Positions 58,401-64,000 of a DNA stretch of 64,000 nucleotides are shown in pieces. The stretch is from Tubulanus polymorphus (lineage: Eukaryota > Nemertea > Palaeonemertea > Tubulaniformes > Tubulanidae). Each line of letters begins with the position of its first letter. Position 1 is the first letter of the stretch. The stretch is from assembly GCF_964204645.1 (NCBI RefSeq), contig NC_134032.1:15368275-15432274 (forward strand), written 5' to 3'. The translations under genes were made by a program, and so were the position numbers. The notes beneath the pieces were generated by a model, which saw nothing but the letters and a program-made list of their open reading frames with translations, did not search any database and was not told the DNA's origin.

Positions 58401-61400
58401 ATTGGTTATAGAACTAAATTGAGCTTAGACTGGTCTTAAGTTGTTAGATTGGTTATAGAACTAAAATGAGTTTAGACTGGTCTTAAGTTGTTAGATTGGT
58501 TATAGAACCAGAATGAGCTTAGACTAGGCTCAAGTTGTAAGATTGCTTATAGAACCAGAATGAGCTTAAACTGGTCTTAAATTGTTAGATTGGTTATAGA
58601 ACTAAAATGAGCTTAGACTGGTCTTAAGTTGTTAGATTGGTTATAGAACTAACATGAGCTTAGACTGGTTTTAAATCTAAGCCATGAATGGAACCGGCTT
58701 CACTGTACCTTGTCGAACATGCGGAAAGCAGTAACGATATCTTCCTCGTTTAAACCCATATCATTCTGTTTTTGTTTTGCCATCATTTCTAGAAATTCTG
58801 GGAACTCTATTGATCCGTTTCCTGGAGAAAAAAAACCAAACAAACAAACGTATTTTTCACCAATCAACCCGATTGTACGCATGCACTGTGGGATTTATGC
58901 TGGTTCTCCTAAACCCGGACACAAACAAACGATTGATCTCGACGCAGAACACATAATACGCTTAATATTGCCTTTTCAAAGTGTACTTTTTGGATGTGGG
59001 ACACGTTCAGGTTACAAGTGATAGAAATAATATCACCATAAAACCTGGGGGTGGGTGGGGGTGGGTGGGGGTGGGGGGTTTCCCAGTTTGAGCTCGTGTT
59101 ATAAGTGAAAATGGCATCATAGACTGGGGGTGTCCTTTGTGAGGTGCTGTTGAACTGAGACAAAATTATCACCGTAGAACAGCTTGAAGGAGGGTGGGTG
59201 GTGGAGGGGCGGTTGATTATGATTTACTCTTTACCAGCAGTTCATGACCTAATAGTGCCGTTTTGGGGTGTGAAAACTAGATCCCTTTTGTTTTTAGTTT
59301 CAGTTTGGCTTTACGTCGCCTGGATCTCAGTTTCCCAAGACTAACCCTAACCCTATTTGATCATTCATTTAACCTCACGACTGAACCTCAGCACTGTAAG
59401 CAGCCAGCAGGACTCGAACCCGCTTGTCACTCAGCTTTGTACAGCAGGGCCCGAACCCTGAAAGTGTATGCAACAGCATCACGCCTAATCTCACTGAGCT
59501 ACGAAGCCACTACTGAAGTCAAACGCCCGTCATGGGACCCCTGGATCCACCCGAGCGCCACCTATATTAGTAAATACAAACCGTCTTTGTCGACCTCGCG
59601 TATCATATTTTTGATGTCTTTCTCTGTGGGATGCATGTTCAGAGATCTGAGCACTGTACCGATCTCGTGAGCTGTGATTGTACCGTCGCTATTCTTATCG
59701 AACAGGCTGAAATTTTCACGGATTTCTGAAATAAGAACAGATCGACCGACCGTGACTACAGTAAACTGATATTAATATCTATGCGGAGTTAACAAATAAA
59801 AACCCACAGTAGATAGTACGATAACCACACTCAAACGTGGTGGAACACACTATCTACAGATTAAAATAATTTGAAATCGATAATTTATTTTCTAAAATGT
59901 AAAAACATGACGTTTCGATCTCACACTAGAGATCAGCGTCATCGTTACACCTGGGTTTTTATCCCACAGTAGATATATAGACATTTTCTCACAGTTTCGG
60001 GGACTTCTAGACCCGATCATCAAAGAAACTAAAATGTATGTTAGAAATGTTAGAGACCTGTTAGAAAATAAACTTTCCGACTGTGGGTTTTTATTTGTTA
60101 TCATCATCGGACCAATTAAGATCGAGTTCCATCTCACAGTACGAGTGAGGTTCAACGCCACATTAACAGTGTTAAATTGAACTCACAGCGAGTTAAGAGC
60201 CAGCCGTGTCATATTTTGCAGGTTAAGATTTTCCTCAGAGTTAACTCATTGAAAATGAACCAACATAATTCATTTAACTCACAACAACACTTTGGAACTG
60301 GATGCTGAGTTCAGGAAAAAGGAAAATAAAATTGAAGGGGGCACCCGGACTTGAACCAGGGACCTCTCGATCTGCAGTCGAATGCTCTACCACTGAGCTA
60401 TACCCCCATTCACATGCTGTTGCGCTGATAATGCACGCTATAAAATAAAGCACAGCTGTGACACTGTCGACGTCACCGCAAACCTGATCGCTTCCTATGC
60501 TAGACACAGATTACGTTTTCTGGTCACGTTTGCTTGTCTTCATGGGCCACGATTACACACAGATAGAGATTACATGGGCCACGATTACAACGCACAGATA
60601 TAGATTACATTCTTAATTATAAATCAACAAGGAACTCACCCGCCAGATCTTTGGCCGTCAATTTTTCCACCTGGTAAAAAAAGAGTAAAAGATTTTGAGA
60701 ATTTAATTTTCAGGCAAAGGGGTGGTTAATTAGACTCCTTTATTGACAACAGGCCTTTATATATTACTTGGAGCACGGGTTGTATAGAGCAGAAAGTCGA
60801 AGGGCGAAGGAAAAAACAGTTTTTTCTTTGAAATAAAACGAAACCGGAAAAATCCGGAGCATTTTTTCGCACACCTCAGAAGGACTGCGCAAAAAATAAA
60901 AATGGAGTGAAAATAATGGATTTGATTCAAATGATGGGTGAAATGAAAATAAACCAACTGCGACTGAAAATCGAGATGAACAAAAAACATTTACAAGTTA
61001 CAAGATTGAAGAACATCGATTCGATATGAGTAGATCAAAAATCAATATTGAAAAGTTGACAAATTCAGAAATTGTGATGAAAATACGAAAGAGGGACTGA
61101 AAAATCATCTTTTTTTATTTGATGATTTTTGGAGAATTCTGGAGAAATGAATTTCTTGTTTTGATAAAGAAACCGAATTAAAAACAAGAAATTTATTTTT
61201 TTAATGTACATTGTATACGCTAGACTAGCCTCCCCCTTGATCACCCCTCTCCACCAATCAGTCCCAACACGCTACCGAGTTTCGCGATTCTAAACTCAGT
61301 GAAATATTTGCAAAAGTCCCAAAACGCGGCCACTGAGTTTCCTGATTTTCAACTTTGTGAAATATTTACGGCGTCAAATAAACAAAATAATTGGTTCCCA

Positions 61401-61484
61401 AATGTTTCACAAAAGTACTGAGTTAACGCGTGGCGCCGAAATAAGGGAAAAATATTCGAAAAATAAAACTAGTTTTCCTACCAT
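55445..61484 (-). CDS. Calmodulin-like EF-hand protein
   Basis: Six exons on the minus strand: 61,484-61,482 (ATG only); 60,670-60,640; 59,725-59,582; 58,821-58,709; 57,480-57,345; 55,470-55,445. They join in phase to 150 residues, against about 149 for calmodulin. The intron directly after ATG is typical of calmodulin genes. Four EF-hand loops are all complete: [36 protein letters not shown] and [12 protein letters not shown]. The glutamate at position 12 of loop 4 is created by the last splice (G|AG), which supports the tiny final exon (EFRVLMLQ-stop). It differs from true calmodulin at many sites (for example [21 protein letters not shown]), so it is a calmodulin-like paralogue, probably a cytosolic calcium sensor. 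AATAAA overlaps the stop codon. Introns host a U2 gene, a tRNA-Cys gene, a SINE-like element and a large satellite. Confidence 0.85.
55530..55775. repeat. ~40-bp CTGTGGAACTGG minisatellite in intron 5
   Basis: About six units of CACACAACTGTGGAACTGGG followed by TTCAGAGTCAAATTAAACC or a CCAGATATAGATTGAACC variant, alternating. Confidence 0.85.
56283..56472 (-). ncRNA. U2 spliceosomal snRNA
   Basis: The minus strand begins ATCGCTTCTCGGCCTATTGG, followed by CTAAGATCAAAGTGTAGTAT, which includes the branch-point-pairing GTAGTA. Then come TGTTCTTATCAGCTTAATAT and stem IIb (GCTCCCC/GGGGAGC). An Sm-like site GATTTTTGG follows, and the conserved stem IV CCTGGTATTGCAGTACCTCC is near the 3' end. Length is about 190 nt, normal for animal U2. 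Compared with the common sequence it has an extra A (ATCAAAGTG for ATCAAGTG) and CCTATTGG for CCTTTTGG. It is probably functional. It lies in intron 5 of the calmodulin-like gene, in the same orientation, and is not part of that mRNA. Confidence 0.92.
56495..56501 (-). promoter_or_regulatory. TATA box of the U2 gene
   Basis: TATATAA at -23 to -29 relative to the U2 5' end. Vertebrate U2 promoters lack a TATA box, but some invertebrate polymerase II snRNA genes have one. A proximal element would be expected near -55 (GCCCCACAGAGATCGG region), but its consensus is not known for this species. Confidence 0.5.
57107..57325. repeat. 52-bp tandem repeat with B-box word
   Basis: Four clean units with GGTTCGAATCCCTGCCGAGG, GAGGAACGTGGCAGAGTCTC and ACGATGTCAT, at 57,141, 57,193, 57,245 and 57,297. 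The GGTTCGAATCC word matches an RNA polymerase III B box. A degenerate inverted relative lies at 33.97-34.2 kb. The array ends 20 bp from the donor of exon 5 of the calmodulin-like gene. Confidence 0.9.
57650..58680. repeat. 47-bp satellite with 329-bp higher-order unit
   Basis: About 22 units of the 47-bp family in intron 4 of the calmodulin-like gene. A block of seven variants, including the rare GATGGGTTATACAACCAAAA, is repeated at an offset of 329 bp (7 x 47), for example 57,721 versus 58,050. This shows block duplication rather than unit-by-unit growth. Confidence 0.92.
59040..59085. repeat. G-rich (GGGTGGGTGGGG) tract
   Basis: Several runs of three to six G on the plus strand, able to form a G-quadruplex. 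It lies in intron 3 of the calmodulin-like gene, on its template-complementary strand. Confidence 0.7.
59395..59512 (-). mobile_element. tRNA-derived SINE-like element
   Basis: The minus strand reads GGCTTCGTAGCTCAGTGAGA (A-box region), then GTTGCATACACTTTCAGGGT and GGTTCGAGTCCTGCTGG (B box), in tRNA-like order. The spacing is too long for a tRNA and no anticodon arm fits. This is the layout of a SINE head. The 3' tail was not resolved. It sits in intron 3 of the calmodulin-like gene, on the same strand. Confidence 0.5.
59795..60110. mobile_element. Dispersed element with GATCTC/GAGATC hairpin
   Basis: ATAACCACACTCAAACGTGG near 59,820 also occurs beside receptor copies 1 and 3 (about 15,470 and 21,025). 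On the minus strand at 59,942-59,906 is the hairpin GATCTCTAGTGTGAGATC with GAAACGTC. AAAAACCCACAGTAG and inverse CTGTGGGTTTTTA words bound the region. Probably a non-autonomous retroelement fragment. Confidence 0.5.
60336..60407 (-). tRNA. tRNA-Cys (GCA)
   Basis: A complete 72-nt minus-strand cloverleaf. Acceptor GGGGGTA pairs with TGCCCCC and the discriminator is U, the hallmark of tRNA-Cys. The D arm contains GCTCAGTGGTAGAGC, the anticodon loop is CTGCAGA with GCA, and the T arm is GGTTCAAGTCC. It lies in intron 2 of the calmodulin-like gene, in the same orientation. Likely functional. Confidence 0.94.
60675..61480. other. Intron 1 of the calmodulin-like gene
   Basis: Nothing beyond AT-rich intron sequence is seen. 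Confidence 0.4.
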
Positions 61485-61851
61485 TTCGATTGTAAGATCC
61501 AAAAACCTAATCCGTTAAACACTATATATAGATGATATGTACAGATGTCGTTCGATGTAAGTCCACATATAACTCGACGGGATATCAGGAAAAACCGGTG
61601 CAAGATTTAAAATAGGACGAATCAGGTTCAAACACAAATATATGGAACCTTTATTTAAGTAGGTAATAGTCCTTATGTTTACGAGGTGTCGTTAGATCAA
61701 TATACCACACAATGTATGAATACCTACAGCTCACTATAGGACAGCCTATATTACTCCTACAAGTCCCGACAGACGCCAGGTTTTAATTAGATTGACTTTA
61801 ATCATAATGCGCAGAGTCGACCCGGATAACTGTTCAACTCTGATAATGTGT

Positions 61852-62068
61852 TATGAATAAAATCCCACGATTGATTAATTAATGATAAAATGGTTTTTTT
61901 TTTAAACATATGAGAAATATTTCGGGTGGTACCTACCACCCTACTTCAGTCTGAAAAAAATTCTTTTAGACTGAAATAGGGTGGTAGGAACCGCCCGAAA
62001 TATTTCCCATGTTTTTAAAATAAACATGTTATCATTAATTAATCAATCGTGGGATTTTATTCATATCG
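61852..62068. mobile_element. Foldback (MITE-like) element
   Basis: A 215-bp near-perfect inverted repeat. The left end is ATGAATAAAATCCCACGATT and the right end AATCGTGGGATTTTATTCAT. The arms pair over about 100 bp, including GAAATATTTCGGG(T/C)GGT and CCACCCTA(C/T)TTCAGTCT. The short loop is near TTCTTTTAGA. No coding capacity. It lies upstream of the calmodulin-like gene. Confidence 0.85.
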
Positions 62069-62074
62069 TTTTAT

Positions 62075-62625
62075 CACGGATATTGTGATCTTCAATTGAT
62101 TCATCTGATAATGTGCTGTCTATAAAATACGCATATCAAAATACAGTAGATACCGCCCAACGCCCAACTCGGATAACAGATGTTTTGTAAAACTATTTTA
62201 TAATACAATAACACACTGGGGCTCCTCGCCTCAGCACTTGTAGCTGGTGTACAATGCTGTTGCTGGGTGTCCCTCTCTATATTGTCAATGGACTATTTTA
62301 TATATTTCGTTAATTATGAAAATTTTCGTGGAGAAAATAAATCATATTATACCATAATTTATGAAATACTCGGATATCACGTCGGACAGATTTTTACAAT
62401 CCCAAAAGATCTGACTCGAACGAAGTCAACTGTATAAACATGTCTGTTAGCTGTGTCACAGTTTGATAACGGTGGCCTTACAGTTTGCACGTCGGCGTCG
62501 TTTCATGATATAAAGATACGATATAAAGTCACACAGTGAAAATTAAAAATCAGAAGTCAGAAATGTTTCCTTAACTGTTCGACTTTTTGACTTGATCCTA
62601 TCTTCTTCGGTTGCTTATGTCATGG
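62075..62625. other. No gene seen
   Basis: AT-rich sequence upstream of the calmodulin-like gene; no supportable feature. Confidence 0.4.
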
Positions 62626-62629
62626 CTTA

Positions 62630-62745
62630 GACCTAAGACCAGTCTAAGACCAACTTAGTTCTATAACCAATCTAACAACTTAAGACCAGTCTTAAAATCT
62701 AAGACCATTTTTGGACTTAAGTCTCAACTGAGGAACCGGCCCTGT
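62630..62745. repeat. 47-bp satellite, short inverted array
   Basis: Two to three units (CTATAACCAATCTAACAACT / TAAGACCAGTC), inverted relative to the array in intron 4 of the calmodulin-like gene. Confidence 0.85.
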
Positions 62746-62749
62746 ATAT

Positions 62750-63420
62750 ATTAATAGTCATAACTGAAACTTATGATATTATGATATAATTCGATTAACA
62801 GAGACGAGCCCTAAATTCTAGCAGATTGTAATATCTAACGAGACGTGTAAATTCGACCCCTGGTTTAACAGATGTTATTAGATCCAATGTCAAAGTGTCC
62901 ATTTTCATTTTAGTTTACTGAAATGATATTGAACTCAAAACTACTGATAAACTGGGTTAAGATATGCATTAAGTTAGTTTTCACTGACCGTAACAGGCAT
63001 GCGCATGCGCGTAATCCGAGCACCTAGATCTGAAAGATGTCGTTTAACTCTAACGTCGTCGATGCTGAAAGTCGATTGCTTTGGTTTCGGCGAGGAACGT
63101 GTTTTAAAACCGCCTTTAAACATGACGCCCGATAAGTCTCAAATTATGTCCGATCTAAATAAAGTCAGATTCGAATTAAACCCAACCGTGAATCTGGATT
63201 AGATTAAACCCGCACAACTGTGGAACCGGATCCAGAGTCAAAGTGAAGTCACTGATAACAGGATTCAGACTCGAACGCTCGAATACAAATCTCAAAAACA
63301 ACCGGATCCACGTGACCGGACACGGGAAGTTTCGACAACCAATGATGATATCCTCTTTAGAAGCTGACAGTGAATAAATAGGCCTATATATATAACAAGG
63401 TATATATCAGACAATGTGTT
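62750..63420. other. No gene seen
   Basis: No supportable gene. A CACAACTGTGGAACCGGATC unit lies near 63,212. Confidence 0.4.
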
Positions 63421-63424
63421 AGTA

Positions 63425-63561
<137 letters not shown>

Positions 63562-63564
63562 GAA

Positions 63565-64000
63565 GAATGTCCACTCTCTGGTGATAATTGGAGGTGCTAT
63601 ACATAGTAGCGCATTAACGGCCAGGATTTCGCGTCCAATTAAGATGTGATAATAATATAATTTCCTGGGAGATTGGGATTGGAAGGTGTCCCTGGCATGC
63701 TGTGATTTACCGGGGGAGGGAGGGAGCGGGAGGGGGAGCAGTTGGAGACTGATTAGTACCGCAACACGCGATAAGAAAAAACAGAATACGTTGGTTCGAT
63801 ATCTCAGAAAACAGTGTGTTCATATGGTTCCAGAGTTCAGGAGCGATGGCGAAGGAGGATCGGTTATCGAAGGTTTTTTTAGCATCTCGTTGAAGATTTC
63901 CTATTTTAGATGAAAAGTAAAACCATAATTCGGAAGAAAAACCACCGCGCCTCGGACTTTTTTTATTTCCAGTCCTGATGGATGATTAAACAGAAAAGTA
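63565..64000. other. No gene seen
   Basis: Short G-rich stretch near 63,710-63,740 (GGGGGAGGGAGGGAGCGGGA). No supportable gene. Confidence 0.4.

Overview
This window looks like nuclear DNA of an invertebrate animal, most likely a lophotrochozoan such as a mollusc, annelid or brachiopod. The evidence is indirect. There are short exons with GT-AG introns, animal-type tRNA genes, a U2 snRNA gene, a lineage-type tandem family of rhodopsin-like receptors, and very dense microsatellites, minisatellites and foldback elements in AT-rich DNA. I cannot name the species.

Layout. Bases 1-13,300 hold no gene I can support except a tRNA-Met; they carry foldback elements, minisatellites and long simple repeats. 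Bases 13,300-21,300 hold three tandem, intronless, minus-strand 7TM receptor genes of 371 residues each. Copies 1 and 2 sit in a unit repeated exactly 2,437 bp apart, and all three keep the same 5' leader with a four-codon upstream ORF. Bases 21,300-39,000 are mostly repeats plus a small tRNA-Gly cluster. A two-exon plus-strand gene (40,068-42,644) encodes an acidic coiled-coil protein of 714 residues that I do not recognise.

Bases 45,600-54,200 hold a divergent pair found by joining exons in phase. On the minus strand is an eight-exon gene for a single-pass membrane protein with a signal peptide, one PLAT/LH2 domain, a transmembrane helix and a long tail. The tail carries four near-identical 19-residue repeats, each with one tyrosine. 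On the plus strand is a three-exon gene for a secreted protein with two PAN/apple-like cysteine modules. Their start codons are about 870 bp apart. The PLAT receptor is the best candidate here for an undescribed system.

Bases 55,445-61,484 hold a six-exon minus-strand calmodulin-like gene (150 residues, four intact EF-hands). Its introns contain a U2 snRNA gene with a TATA box, a tRNA-Cys gene, a tRNA-derived SINE-like element and a large 47-bp satellite array with a 329-bp higher-order period. The last 2.5 kb are repeats and a (CTG)n tract.

Exon joins were made by eye from splice sites, reading phase and domain continuity. All four spliced models close exactly in frame, but none has been tested against transcripts.
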